The notes under the pieces are model-generated. The model made no database searches. It was given only the letters and a program-made list of their open reading frames with translations, and was not told the DNA's origin. A stretch of DNA of 64,000 bases from Sulfuricella sp. Its GTDB lineage: Bacteria > Pseudomonadota > Gammaproteobacteria > Burkholderiales > Sulfuricellaceae. A program made the translations under genes and the position numbers. Location of the stretch: the NCBI GenBank assembly GCA_018336195.1, contig JAGXQV010000049.1, positions 1 to 64,000 on the forward strand, written 5' to 3'. Below are positions 25,850-36,787 of this stretch, piece after piece. Each line of letters starts with the position of its first letter. The stretch's first letter is position 1.

Positions 25850-26980
25850 TTGCAATTTGCCGCCCCCAAGCTGTTGTTCCTCGTCACCGAAGACTGGTAT
25901 TTCTGCTCGCATCGTCTCCCGCTCGCCTGCGCCGCTCGCGACGCCGGTTTCGAGGTGGCAGTTGCCTGCCGGGTTCGTGAACACGGGGAACGTATCCTCG
26001 CTGCCGGATTGAAGCTGATTCCCATCCAATTACAACGAAGCAGCCACAACCCCTGGCGCGAGCTCGCCGCCATTGGGGAAATCGCCGCGATCTACCGTCG
26101 CGAGCGTCCCACGCTCGTCCACCACGTCGCCTTGAAACCAGTTCTATATGGCTCGCTGGCCGCAAAAATTGCCGGCATTCCGGGCGTCATCAACGCCTTG
26201 GCGGGAATGGGCTACGTGTTCACTTCCAGCAAAATCCCGGCGCGTCTGCTGCGGCCTTTCGTCACTCTGGCGTTCCGCCTTCTGCTGGGAAGGGGACGGA
26301 TCATCCTGCAAAACCCCGACGACCGCGCCGCCCTGCTGAACAGCGGCGTGGCCAAAGCCGCGCAAATCTCCTTGATCCGTGGTTCCGGCGTGGATACCCG
26401 GCACTTTGCCTTTAGCGCCGAACCCGACCATCAGCCGCCCGTCATCGTCCTGCCGGCGCGCATGTTGGGGGACAAAGGCGTGGGTGAATTCGTCGCGGCG
26501 GCACAAGCCCTCAAGGCGCGGGGCATCGCCGCGCGTTTCCTGCTGATCGGCGAACGCGACCCCGACAACCCCGCCGCGATTCCGGTCGCGCAGCTTGAGG
26601 AATGGCACGCCTCGGGGATAGTCGAATGGCTGGGACGACGAAACGACATGGAACAACAACTGGCCCAGGCGAATATCGTGTGCCTGCCCTCCTACCGCGA
26701 GGGGCTACCCAAGGCACTCCTCGAAGCTGCGGCCTGCGGACGTGCCATCGTCGCCACCGATGTGCCGGGCTGCCGGGAAATAGTGCGTGACGAGTACAAC
26801 GGCCTATTGGTTCCAGCCAGAAACGCCGAAGCCTTGGCAAACGCTCTGCGCCGCCTCATCGAAAATCCCGACCAGCGCCGCGAATTCGGACGGCGCGGAC
26901 GGGAAATGGTGGAACAGGAATTCTCGGTGGAAAAAATCACCGCCGAAACCCTGGCCCTGTACCGGGAACTACTGGCATGA
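25850..26980 (+). CDS. GT4-family glycosyltransferase
   Basis: A 376-residue GT-B retaining glycosyltransferase. It has an N-terminal acceptor domain (KLLFLVTEDWYFCSHRLPLA), VIVLPARMLGDKGVGEFVAA at the domain junction and PSYREGLPKALLEAAACGRA, the E-x7-E nucleotide-sugar site. This family includes PglA/WbpX-like enzymes that add the second sugar of O-antigen or N-glycan units. The only start near the conserved N-terminus is TTG 25850. It overlaps the next gene by ATGA. Confidence 0.83.
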   Translation: MQFAAPKLLFLVTEDWYFCSHRLPLACAARDAGFEVAVACRVREHGERILAAGLKLIPIQLQRSSHNPWRELAAIGEIAAIYRRERPTLVHHVALKPVLYGSLAAKIAGIPGVINALAGMGYVFTSSKIPARLLRPFVTLAFRLLLGRGRIILQNPDDRAALLNSGVAKAAQISLIRGSGVDTRHFAFSAEPDHQPPVIVLPARMLGDKGVGEFVAAAQALKARGIAARFLLIGERDPDNPAAIPVAQLEEWHASGIVEWLGRRNDMEQQLAQANIVCLPSYREGLPKALLEAAACGRAIVATDVPGCREIVRDEYNGLLVPARNAEALANALRRLIENPDQRREFGRRGREMVEQEFSVEKITAETLALYRELLA

Positions 26981-27918
26981 AAAACGTCCTGGTAAGCGGC
27001 GCCGGCGGCTTCGTCGGACAGGCGCTTTGCCCCCTGCTGGAAAGCAGCGGCTGGACGGTATGCAAGACCAGCCGCCACCCCCGCCCTGGTTTTACCGGGA
27101 TCGGCAACATCGGCCCGACCACCGACTGGCGTGTAGCGCTGGAAGGCGTGACTGCGGTCGCCCACCTCGCTGCGCGGGTGCATGTGATGCATGACGAAGC
27201 TGCCGACCCGCTCGTGGAATTTCGCAACGCCAACCGCGACGCCAGCGCCAATCTGGCCCGCCAGGCAGCACAGGCCGGAGTCAAACGCTTCATCTATCTC
27301 AGTTCGATCAAGGTCAACGGCGAACGCACGCCGGATCACCCCTTCCGCGCCACCGATCCGGCCAACCCGCAAGATGCTTATGCGGTATCCAAGTGGGAAG
27401 CGGAACAGGCACTCCATGAAATCGCCGCCGCAACCGGCCTGGAAGTCGTCGTCCTGCGCCCGCCGCTGGTGTACGGCCCGGGAGTGAAAGCCAATTTCTT
27501 GCGCCTCTTGAATCTGGTCGAGCGCGGCATTCCTCTGCCGCTGGGGATGGTGAAAAATCGCCGCAGCCTGTTTTACGTCGGCAACCTCGCCGATGCCATC
27601 CGCGTTTGCCTGGAACACCCATCTGCAGCTGGGAAGACTTTCCTGCCCTGCGACGGCACACCACTTTCCAGCGCCGACCTAGTACGCCGTATCGCCGCTG
27701 CATTAGGGAAATCCCCGCGCCTGCTGCCCATCCCGCCCACCCTATTGAAGCTGGCCGGGCTGCTCACCGGGAAATCCGCCGAAATTGCTCGTCTCCTCGA
27801 TTCGCTGGAGATTGACGATAGCGGATTGCAGCACGATCTCGGCTGGCGACCGCCCTACACACTCGAACAAGGGCTAGCTGCCACCGCCGCCTGGTATCGC
27901 CGGGAACGCGCCAGATGA
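26977..27918 (+). CDS. wbpV: NAD-dependent sugar epimerase/reductase, WbpV-like
   Basis: A 313-residue extended SDR. GAGGFVGQALCPLL (residues 8-21) binds NAD, FIYLSSIKVNGE and DAYAVSKWEAEQAL give the Ser and Tyr-x3-Lys, and LRPPLVYGPGVKANFLRLL follows. WbpV-type enzymes reduce a 4-keto UDP-sugar (from a WbpM dehydratase) to UDP-QuiNAc. The order transferase, WbpV, WbpL, WbpM is the known O-antigen arrangement in Pseudomonas. Overlaps both neighbours by ATGA. Confidence 0.8.
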   Translation: MKNVLVSGAGGFVGQALCPLLESSGWTVCKTSRHPRPGFTGIGNIGPTTDWRVALEGVTAVAHLAARVHVMHDEAADPLVEFRNANRDASANLARQAAQAGVKRFIYLSSIKVNGERTPDHPFRATDPANPQDAYAVSKWEAEQALHEIAAATGLEVVVLRPPLVYGPGVKANFLRLLNLVERGIPLPLGMVKNRRSLFYVGNLADAIRVCLEHPSAAGKTFLPCDGTPLSSADLVRRIAAALGKSPRLLPIPPTLLKLAGLLTGKSAEIARLLDSLEIDDSGLQHDLGWRPPYTLEQGLAATAAWYRRERAR

Positions 27919-28910
27919 ATTCTGCCCTCTTTGCCCCCCTGCTGGCCTTCGTCGTAACTTGGGCGACCATCGCCGGGCTACTACACAGTGGCCTCGCTAG
28001 GCTGGCGATGGACGACCCCAACCACCGTTCCCTGCATAGCAGTGCGATTCCCCGTACCGGCGGGATCGCACTGCTGGCCGGGCTGCTGACCGGCTGGCTG
28101 ACGATACATCCAGACTGGCTGTGGCTGCCCATGGGGTTGGGATTGATCCTGGCCGGCGTATCGTTTCTCGACGATCTCGCCGGACTTGCCGTGCGCTGGC
28201 GGCTACTCGCCCACCTGGCTTGCGCCGCGGTTCTCGCGGCAGTCGGTTTGGGGGATTACCCGCTGTGGGTTGCGGTGGTCGCCACCCTAGCCATCGTGTG
28301 GATGAGCAATCTCTACAATTTCATGGACGGATCGGATGGCCTGGCTGGCGGAATGGCGTTATTCGGCTTCGGTTTCCTGGGTGTGGCGGCGTTCCTGGCG
28401 GGTGATGCGGACTTCGCGCTGGCAGCCTGGAGCGTTGCGGCGACGGCGGCGGGATTCCTGCTGTTCAATTTCCACCCCGCACGAATTTTCATGGGTGATG
28501 CCGGTTCGATCCCGCTGGGGTTTTTTGCTGCAGCCCTGGGGTTGCTCGGCTGGCAACGCGGCTTGTGGCCGTGGTGGTTTGCCCCGCTGGCATTCTCGCC
28601 ATTCGTCGCGGATGCCAGCATCACTCTGGCAAAGCGCGGCCTGCGCGGTGAAAAGGTCTGGCAGGCGCACCGCGAACATTATTATCAAAGACTGGTGCAA
28701 ATGGGCCTTGGCCACCGCACCACGGCGCTGTTCGAATACGCGCTGATGCTAGCCGTAGGCGCTTCCGCCCTGTGGGGGCGTAGCCAGGAAGCGCTGCCCC
28801 AATACGGCCTGCTGGCGGCCTGGGCCATCGTTTACGGCTTGGCGATGCGGCGGATTGATATAGAATGGCAACGGCATATCTACACCGACAAGAATGAAAA
28901 CCAAGCCTAA
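27915..28910 (+). CDS. wbpL: Polyprenyl-phosphate HexNAc-1-phosphate transferase, WbpL/WecA-like
   Basis: A 331-residue polytopic membrane protein of the MraY/WecA family. It has MDDPNHRSLHSSAIPRTGG near the start, NLYNFMDGSDGLAGG (the Asp-rich catalytic loop) and IFMGDAGSIPLGF, all family signatures, and about ten membrane helices. It starts lipid-linked oligosaccharide synthesis by moving a HexNAc-1-phosphate onto undecaprenyl phosphate. It overlaps wbpM by 17 bases. Its late cytoplasmic loop has AHREHYYQRLVQMGL, the His-x3-His region of this subgroup. Confidence 0.87.
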   Translation: MNSALFAPLLAFVVTWATIAGLLHSGLARLAMDDPNHRSLHSSAIPRTGGIALLAGLLTGWLTIHPDWLWLPMGLGLILAGVSFLDDLAGLAVRWRLLAHLACAAVLAAVGLGDYPLWVAVVATLAIVWMSNLYNFMDGSDGLAGGMALFGFGFLGVAAFLAGDADFALAAWSVAATAAGFLLFNFHPARIFMGDAGSIPLGFFAAALGLLGWQRGLWPWWFAPLAFSPFVADASITLAKRGLRGEKVWQAHREHYYQRLVQMGLGHRTTALFEYALMLAVGASALWGRSQEALPQYGLLAAWAIVYGLAMRRIDIEWQRHIYTDKNENQA

Positions 28911-30756
28911 TCCCCGTACCCTGCTCGCCTTCACCCACGACATCGTGGCGGCAGCACTTGCTTGGTGTCTGGCTTACTGGCTGCGTTTCAACCTCGACAT
29001 CCCGGAAATCTACTGGGACAGCATGTGGCGCTCGCTGGTCTGGGTCATGCCGGCTCAAGCCCTGATTTTCCGTGCCTTCGGCCTGTATCGCGGGATCTGG
29101 CGTTACGCCAGCCTACCCGACCTGCGCCGCATCCTCCTGGCCATCGCCGCCGCTACCGTGGTCACGCCGCTGATCCTTTACATGCTGCGCATGGAAGACA
29201 CCCCCCGCTCGGTACTGCTACTCGACCCGTTGTTGCTCGCTTTCATGATGGGCGGCAGCCGCCTGGCCTACCGCGCCTGGAAGGAACACCGGCTATACGG
29301 CTTGTTGCAGCAGCGCGGCCAGCCGGTGCTGGTTCTGGGAGCCGGCGATACCGCCGCCAACCTGGTGCGCGAACTCTCTCACAGCAAAACCTGGCACGTC
29401 GTCGGCCTGCTCGACGATGACCCGGAAAAGCAAGGGCGCCTGTTGCACGGCATCAAGGTGCACGGCCCGCTCGACGATCTGGCCAAGTGGTCGAAAGCCA
29501 CAGGCGCCACTCACGCCATCATCGCCATGCCCGGAGTACATCCCACCGTGCGCCGCCGCGCCGCCGAACTATGTAACGCAGCCCGAGTCGACGTACTCAC
29601 CGTGCCGGCTTTCGAAGACCTGGTCAACGGGCGGGTGACCGTCTCGGAAATTCGCAAGGTCGAAGTCGACGACCTGCTCGGGCGCGACAAGGTGATCCTC
29701 GACAACCACGGCCTGCAAGACCTGATCGGCGGCAACACCATCATGGTCAGCGGCGCGGGCGGCTCGATCGGCTCCGAACTGTGCCGCCAGATCGCCCGCT
29801 TCGAGCCACGTCTGATGGTGCTGTTCGAACTCAACGAATTCGCCCTGTACCGCATCGAGCAGGAATGCCGCGAGCGCTTCCCCGACATTCCCCTGATCTG
29901 CGCCATCGGCGATGTCAAGAACGCCTCGCGGGTCAACGAATTGATGCGCCGCCACGCACCGGTGATGGTCTTCCACGCAGCCGCCTACAAACATGTGCCG
30001 CTGATGGAAAATGAAAACGCCTGGGAAGCCGTGCGCAACAACATTCTCGGCACCTATACTCTGGCCCGCGCCGCGCAGGAACACGGAGTGAAAAAGCTGG
30101 TGATGATCTCCACCGACAAAGCGGTCAACCCCACCAACGTCATGGGTGCCAGCAAGCGTCTCGCCGAAATGGTCTGCCAGGGACTCCAACACGAAGGCGG
30201 CACCGCCTTCATCATCGTGCGCTTCGGCAACGTGCTGGGCAGCACCGGCAGCGTCATCCCCAAGTTCCACGAGCAAATCGCCAAGGGCGGCCCGATCACC
30301 GTCACCCACCCCGACATCATCCGCTACTTCATGTCCATCCCCGAAGCCACCCAACTCGTCCTGCAAGCCGGCCTAATGGGCCACGGCGGCGAAATCTTCG
30401 TGCTCGACATGGGCGAACCGGTGAAAATCGCCGACCTCGCCCGCGACATGATCCGCCTCTCCGGCTTTACCGAAGACGACATCCGCATCGTCTACACCGG
30501 CCTGCGCCCCGGCGAAAAACTCTTTGAAGAACTGCTTGCCGACGGCGAAAACACCCTCCCCACCCCCCACCCCAAACTGCGCATCGCCAAGGCCCGTAGC
30601 GTCGATCAACAATGGCTGGGCCGCTTCCTCACTTGGCTGAAACAGGAACCGCCCCCCGATGAACTCGACCTGAAACAGGATTTGAGCGAATGGGTGCCGG
30701 AATATAAGTGGCAAAGGCAGCCGGGGATTATTCCAAGGCGACGTGGAGGGGCGTGA
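28894..30756 (+). CDS. wbpM: UDP-HexNAc 4,6-dehydratase, WbpM/CapD-like
   Basis: A 620-residue protein with four membrane helices in the first 120 residues, a CoA-binding-like domain (VLVLGAGDTAANLVREL) and a second Rossmann domain, VSGAGGSIGSELCRQIA. The active site reads VMISTDKAVNPTNVMGASKR, with the Ser, Met and Lys of the large-type dehydratases (Met replaces Tyr, as in WbpM). It makes UDP-4-keto-6-deoxy-GlcNAc for UDP-QuiNAc or UDP-FucNAc. The gene's start is inside the end of wbpL. Confidence 0.88.
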   Translation: MKTKPNPRTLLAFTHDIVAAALAWCLAYWLRFNLDIPEIYWDSMWRSLVWVMPAQALIFRAFGLYRGIWRYASLPDLRRILLAIAAATVVTPLILYMLRMEDTPRSVLLLDPLLLAFMMGGSRLAYRAWKEHRLYGLLQQRGQPVLVLGAGDTAANLVRELSHSKTWHVVGLLDDDPEKQGRLLHGIKVHGPLDDLAKWSKATGATHAIIAMPGVHPTVRRRAAELCNAARVDVLTVPAFEDLVNGRVTVSEIRKVEVDDLLGRDKVILDNHGLQDLIGGNTIMVSGAGGSIGSELCRQIARFEPRLMVLFELNEFALYRIEQECRERFPDIPLICAIGDVKNASRVNELMRRHAPVMVFHAAAYKHVPLMENENAWEAVRNNILGTYTLARAAQEHGVKKLVMISTDKAVNPTNVMGASKRLAEMVCQGLQHEGGTAFIIVRFGNVLGSTGSVIPKFHEQIAKGGPITVTHPDIIRYFMSIPEATQLVLQAGLMGHGGEIFVLDMGEPVKIADLARDMIRLSGFTEDDIRIVYTGLRPGEKLFEELLADGENTLPTPHPKLRIAKARSVDQQWLGRFLTWLKQEPPPDELDLKQDLSEWVPEYKWQRQPGIIPRRRGGA

Positions 30757-30790
30757 AACTCTAGGGTGCCCCCCCAACCTATCCGATTGT

Positions 30791-31531
30791 ATGACTGCTT
30801 CATCTAGCCCCCTCTCCCGAATCTTCCTGCTCAGCCACATGCGCGCCATGACCAGTCTGGCAGGGCATATTCTCGGCACTCACCCGCAAATCAACGGCTA
30901 CTATGAAATGCATATCAGCTATGAGGATGCCTCCGCGCTGGACAAGCAGCTTGAGGTATTTCTGGAAAGCGATGTGCTAAAGGAGAATAGCCGTTACCTT
31001 TTCGACAAGCTTCTGCACAACGACTATTTGTTGAAGCCCGAGCAGTTGGGTCTTGCGAACATGAAAATACTGATCTCGCTGCTGGAACCGGAACACGCGA
31101 TCAAAAGCATCACCAATCTGTTCGCAAAAAAGGAGATCGAGGATCTTTATGCCTCGCCCGTCGAGGCGGCGAACTACTACATTGCCCGCGTCCAGGCGCT
31201 CGCGAACTTCAGCCGGACGGCCAGCCAGCCCTATTATTATTTCGACGCCGGGCTGCTGCAACGAGCACCAGAGAAACTGCTTCCCAAGTTATCCGAGTGG
31301 CTGGAACTGGATACGCCGTTAAGCGAACACTATCAAATCTTCAGCCAGACCGGAAAGGCCAGAAAAGGCGACTCGTCCGAGCGCATGCATAGCGGGGTGA
31401 TCAACAGGACACCGGCCAATTATGCCCTCGTCACGATCCCGCAGGAGGTGCTTGACGCGGCAAGGACGGTTTACCGGGAATGCCGCCGACAGGTCATCGG
31501 AAATGCGGCGGATTCGCTCTGCCTGGAATGA
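30791..31531 (+). CDS. Sulfotransferase-like protein
   Basis: A 246-residue protein. Its N-terminus (RIFLLSHMRAMTSLAGHILG, then THPQINGYYEM) has the layout of the PAPS 5'-phosphosulfate loop of sulfotransferases, although the usual Ser-Gly-Thr is replaced by Ala-Met-Thr. The C-terminus (IPQEVLDAARTVYRECRRQV then IGNAADSLCLE) is repeated in degenerate form at 39.1 kb. ATG 30791 is chosen over an in-frame start at 30743 inside wbpM. A role in sulfating surface polysaccharide is inferred from position. Activity is uncertain because of the altered loop. Confidence 0.65.
   Translation: MTASSSPLSRIFLLSHMRAMTSLAGHILGTHPQINGYYEMHISYEDASALDKQLEVFLESDVLKENSRYLFDKLLHNDYLLKPEQLGLANMKILISLLEPEHAIKSITNLFAKKEIEDLYASPVEAANYYIARVQALANFSRTASQPYYYFDAGLLQRAPEKLLPKLSEWLELDTPLSEHYQIFSQTGKARKGDSSERMHSGVINRTPANYALVTIPQEVLDAARTVYRECRRQVIGNAADSLCLE
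31475..31529 (+). repeat. Dispersed REP-like repeat, copy A
   Basis: Imperfect inverted arms GAATGCCGCC (31478-31487) and GGCGGATTC (31507-31515) enclose about 19 bases. Related copies lie at 35188-35240 and 39144-39198. This copy lies inside the last codons of the sulfotransferase-like gene and encodes RRQVIGNAADSLCLE. Confidence 0.65.
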
Positions 31532-34105
<2,574 letters not shown>

Positions 34106-34133
34106 TCCCGGAAGATAGGTCTTGAAAGTCCCA

Positions 34134-34188
34134 TCGCGCAGCCTCGGCCTGGCATCGGGTTATCCCGAATCAGGCTGGGGATGCGCGA
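34134..34188. repeat. Long imperfect hairpin downstream of katG
   Basis: A 55-base stem-loop. TCGCGCA (34134-34140) pairs with TGCGCGA (34182-34188), an inner arm (34142-34151) pairs with 34171-34180 including two G-T pairs, and TCGGG/CCCGA closes on a TTAT loop. It starts 28 bases after the katG stop and could end its transcript or protect the 3' end; no T-run follows. Confidence 0.65.
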
Positions 34189-34229
34189 CACCCGCTTATT
34201 GGTTATTAAGAGGAATATTAGGTTCAATG

Positions 34230-34397
34230 GTAACTACTCAGGGGCTAGGGACTAGGGGCTACGCGGGAACGACAGGTGGTGAAATCCGCCTAATCTCCGC
34301 GCTCCGGATATCAGGGATAGGGAACTACGGGCGCGGAGAAAGCGCCGCTCGTTTGAGGAAGACGTTATCGCGTAGCCCCTAGCCCCTGAGTAGTTAC
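34230..34397. mobile_element. Miniature inverted-repeat element (MITE) with 8-bp target duplication
   Basis: The left end (34230-34265) starts GTAACTACTCAGGGGCTAGG. The right end (34369-34397) is its reverse complement, GTAACTACTCAGGGGCTAGG read on the minus strand, apart from a 7-base internal duplication in the left arm. Both ends are flanked by GTTCAATG (34222-34229 and 34398-34405), a direct target-site duplication. The 168-base element has no gene, so it must be moved in trans. It sits between katG and the AbrB/PIN pair. Confidence 0.85.
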
Positions 34398-34450
34398 GTT
34401 CAATGAACCCAGCCGGGTAACGGCTTGATTGTTCGCTGCCAATGGCATAA

Positions 34451-34467
34451 AGTAAGATTTCCTTACT
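34451..34467. promoter_or_regulatory. Palindrome upstream of antitoxin gene (probable operator)
   Basis: AGTAAG-ATTTC-CTTACT, perfect six-base arms, 20 bases before the antitoxin ATG. Antitoxins of the AbrB/MazE type usually bind such sites to repress their own operon; binding here is inferred. Confidence 0.55.
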
Positions 34468-34487
34468 TTCTCATACTGGGAAATACC

Positions 34488-34733
34488 ATGCTCGCCAAAA
34501 TCACCTCCAAGAACCAGCTTACCCTGCCCAAAAGCATTACCGCAGCGGTCGGCCCGGCGGAATACTTCGACGTGGAAGCACGCAACGGACAGATCGTGCT
34601 CACCCCGGTGCGCATACAGCGTGGCGACGCCGTGCGCGCCAAACTCGCCGAGCTGGACTTGAGCGAACAGGACATTGCCGATGCGGTTGACTGGGCGCGC
34701 TCAACACCGCTATCCGACAAGCCCGCAAAGTAA
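34488..34733 (+). CDS. AbrB/MazE-type antitoxin
   Basis: An 81-residue protein. The first 45 residues are a swapped-hairpin AbrB domain (LAKITSKNQLTLPKSITAAV, then EYFDVEARNGQIVLTPV). The C-terminal helices (AKLAELDLSEQDIADAVDWA) should bind the toxin. ATG 34488 is the natural start because the fold begins right after it; the frame runs further upstream without homology. Its last base overlaps the toxin start. Confidence 0.85.
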   Translation: MLAKITSKNQLTLPKSITAAVGPAEYFDVEARNGQIVLTPVRIQRGDAVRAKLAELDLSEQDIADAVDWARSTPLSDKPAK

Positions 34734-35167
34734 TGCCGCGTTCAAAACGCCTACCCCGCGTCGTCATCGACACCAACCTGGTATTGTCCGCGCTGGTATT
34801 TGCGCAGGGGCGCTTGGCGCCATTGCGCCTGGCTTGGCAAGGCGCGCTCTGTCATCCGCTGCTATCGAGCGTCACTGCCGCGGAACTGATACGGGTGCTG
34901 GCCTATCCGAAATTCAGACTCTCCGCACAAGACCAGCAAGAGCTGCTTGCCGACTACCTGCCTTACTGCACCACGGTGCGCCTGCCCGCCCAGCCACCCG
35001 CAACGCCCGATTGCCGCGACCAGTACGATTTGCCGTTTCTGCAACTCGCCGTTGCCGGCAAGGCGGATTACCTGGTGAGCGGCGACCAGGACTTGCTGAG
35101 CCTCGCCGGCCAGTTTTCCTGCCCCATCGTCACCGCCGAACAATTCCTGGAAACGCTAAACCAATGA
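34733..35167 (+). CDS. PIN-domain toxin
   Basis: A 144-residue PIN nuclease of the COG1569 type. The acidic residues lie in VVIDTNLVLSAL (Asp), AAELIRVLAYPKF (Glu), DQYDLPFLQLAVAGKADYLV (Asp) and SGDQDLL (Asp), a complete metal-binding set. Such toxins cut RNA when freed from their antitoxin. It overlaps the antitoxin gene by one base. The stop lies just before a REP-like repeat and a transposase relic. Confidence 0.85.
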   Translation: MPRSKRLPRVVIDTNLVLSALVFAQGRLAPLRLAWQGALCHPLLSSVTAAELIRVLAYPKFRLSAQDQQELLADYLPYCTTVRLPAQPPATPDCRDQYDLPFLQLAVAGKADYLVSGDQDLLSLAGQFSCPIVTAEQFLETLNQ

Positions 35168-35187
35168 CCGACAACGACATCACTCGT

Positions 35188-35240
35188 CAGGAGTGGCGCC
35201 GGGAAATTGTTGGGAATGCTGCGGATTCAGTGTGTAGCCG
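35188..35240 (+). repeat. Dispersed REP-like repeat, copy B
   Basis: Degenerate copy: GAGTGGCGCC (35191-35200) and TGCGGATTC (35220-35228). Read in one frame it gives RREIVGNAADSVC, matching copies A and C. It abuts a RAYT relic, which is the usual partner of REP sequences. Confidence 0.55.
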
Positions 35241-35347
35241 ATTGGCCGTATTCGACGTTTCACCGCTACGTGGCGCACGGAAAATTCCCAACGGATTGGG
35301 GCGGGCATTTTGCGGAGAAAAAGAATGGCAGCGAATTCCGGGAATGA
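35231..35347 (+). pseudogene. C-terminal relic of a REP-associated tyrosine transposase (RAYT)
   Basis: The plus strand reads VADWPYSTFHRYVAHGKFP, then TDWGGHFAEKK to a stop at 35347. The DWPYSTFHRYV...DWGG block is the conserved tail of TnpA-REP proteins. The catalytic part is absent. A GGTGCGTGGGGCACACCCTACGC-like REP sequence follows near 35358-35380. Confidence 0.7.
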
Positions 35348-35384
35348 TTGGGGAGGTTGGTGCGTGGGGCACACCCTACGCTTG

Positions 35385-36620
35385 CTATATTTTTGGCAAT
35401 GCAGTGTACTGAACCGCAGTCACCGTATGAAGACTGGTGCAATCGGTCGAAATTTCCAAATCGAATTGGGGGCGCCAGTTGGGTGCGTGCATGCTGTTCG
35501 GGTCTTTTTTCTTGTCGAACAGCACATAGTTAATTCCACCTTCGTTTTGAACTGACCGAAAGATGATTCCGTCAAAAGCCTGCTCTTTTTCGTAACGAAT
35601 AAATTCCGCCAGCGCTTGCGTCACCACATAATCGGTATCATTTGTCCTTACTGGCCTGGCAATTTCGTCATGCAAGTATTCAAGAAGTAGCCTGCGCTGG
35701 CTACGCTCCTCGTAAATTGGATCGAAAAGACTGAGGGGGGTGTGCGACAAGTGGCCATCGAGTGCGGTGAAGTCAAAAAACTTCAGGCACTTGGTGGAAC
35801 GGAACCGTCCCACCACGACCGCATCACCAATGGAAGGACGAACTTCTGCGATGCAGGTTTTCGTATCGTCGGCGACATATAAAAGGGGGATACCCGCCGG
35901 ATTCATCCGATTATTGGCTGCGCGCTCTTTGGGTGGTGCACCGAGTTCGACCGTCGGATTGTTCTGGATGGTCTTTGCTTCCACGCCATTATTGGCTAGC
36001 CGCGCGCGATAGAAGTCTGTGCCTGCCGGTAGCGTTTTTATGACCGGACTGGTGTCAGGATGATCCGCCGCTTCCGCATGAAGTGCCTCGAAGATAAGTT
36101 CTTCAAAAAAACGCTCCACCTTGTGGTTAAAGAATCGCTGGCCGTGGGTTAGTTCGTACGCGACATGGTCCCAATCTCCCACGACATACCAGCGCTCATG
36201 CTCCTGAGATTCAAATGGACTGGGCGTCCGTCGGTACTCTTGCCCAACCCAATAAAAATCCTCCTCGTCCGCATCAAGATCGACCAGATGGGCTGCGACC
36301 GCTTTACACACCGATTCATCGGCACAGTGAATCGCCTCGCTCACAACTTTTTCCAAGCTTAACGCATAGCCAGGATACAAATCGTCATCCAGCATGAAGT
36401 GTTTTGGAAGGTCTTTGCGTATGAAGCGTGCAATGCGTTCTGGTGTGTGCGCATTCATTGTTGGATTGCCACATGCGGCACAGACTCTTTCGGTCTGCAA
36501 TCCAGCAGCAAGCATTTTAAGCATTGGGTCACCTAGGCATTGTTGGCAGACAAACATTTCCTCAGCATCCTCGATTTCCCGTAGCAACCCTATAAAAATC
36601 TTGTTTCTCTGTGACATCAT
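35385..36620 (-). CDS. RES-domain protein with N-terminal zinc-ribbon/HEPN-associated region
   Basis: A 411-residue protein. Residues 25-50 carry CQQC and CAAC, a zinc-ribbon-like pair. The C-terminal half is a RES domain: DFYRARLA (Arg205/Arg207), YVADDTKTCIAEVRPSIG (Glu259), and YVVTQALAEFIR, where the family serine appears as Thr. RES toxins degrade NAD+; longer forms with this N-terminal region are found in defence and toxin-antitoxin settings. It begins 2 bases after a truncated toxin frame, so it is read from an antitoxin promoter. Whether that antitoxin controls it is unknown. Confidence 0.78.
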   Translation of the reverse strand: MMSQRNKIFIGLLREIEDAEEMFVCQQCLGDPMLKMLAAGLQTERVCAACGNPTMNAHTPERIARFIRKDLPKHFMLDDDLYPGYALSLEKVVSEAIHCADESVCKAVAAHLVDLDADEEDFYWVGQEYRRTPSPFESQEHERWYVVGDWDHVAYELTHGQRFFNHKVERFFEELIFEALHAEAADHPDTSPVIKTLPAGTDFYRARLANNGVEAKTIQNNPTVELGAPPKERAANNRMNPAGIPLLYVADDTKTCIAEVRPSIGDAVVVGRFRSTKCLKFFDFTALDGHLSHTPLSLFDPIYEERSQRRLLLEYLHDEIARPVRTNDTDYVVTQALAEFIRYEKEQAFDGIIFRSVQNEGGINYVLFDKKKDPNSMHAPNWRPQFDLEISTDCTSLHTVTAVQYTALPKI

Positions 36621-36622
36621 CT

Positions 36623-36787
36623 CTATCCCCAGAATTGTGGGTGTATGCCTGGATATAGTAGAAGAGCGTCAATGTCTGAAAACAGTGAATCCAGAAAGTA
36701 AGCCCCCAAACCTTCCTGTTGAGCCTCATAAAATCGTTGTCCTGACCGGATGTCACTCATCGCGACATCCAGAATTTCAATCTTCAT
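36623..36787 (-). pseudogene. Truncated ParE/RelE-type toxin
   Basis: A 54-codon frame that reads MKIEILDVAMSDIRSGQRFY and then EAQQEGLGAYFLDSLFSDID, the N-terminal half of RelE/ParE toxins, then stops after LLLYPGIHPQFWG. Full family members run to about 95 residues and include the C-terminal strand with the catalytic region. Its ATG overlaps the antitoxin stop by ATGA, so expression should be intact but the protein broken. Confidence 0.78.

Noticed and set aside
29569-30366. A 265-codon minus-strand frame
   Set aside because: Antisense of wbpM in a GC-rich stretch; no domain.
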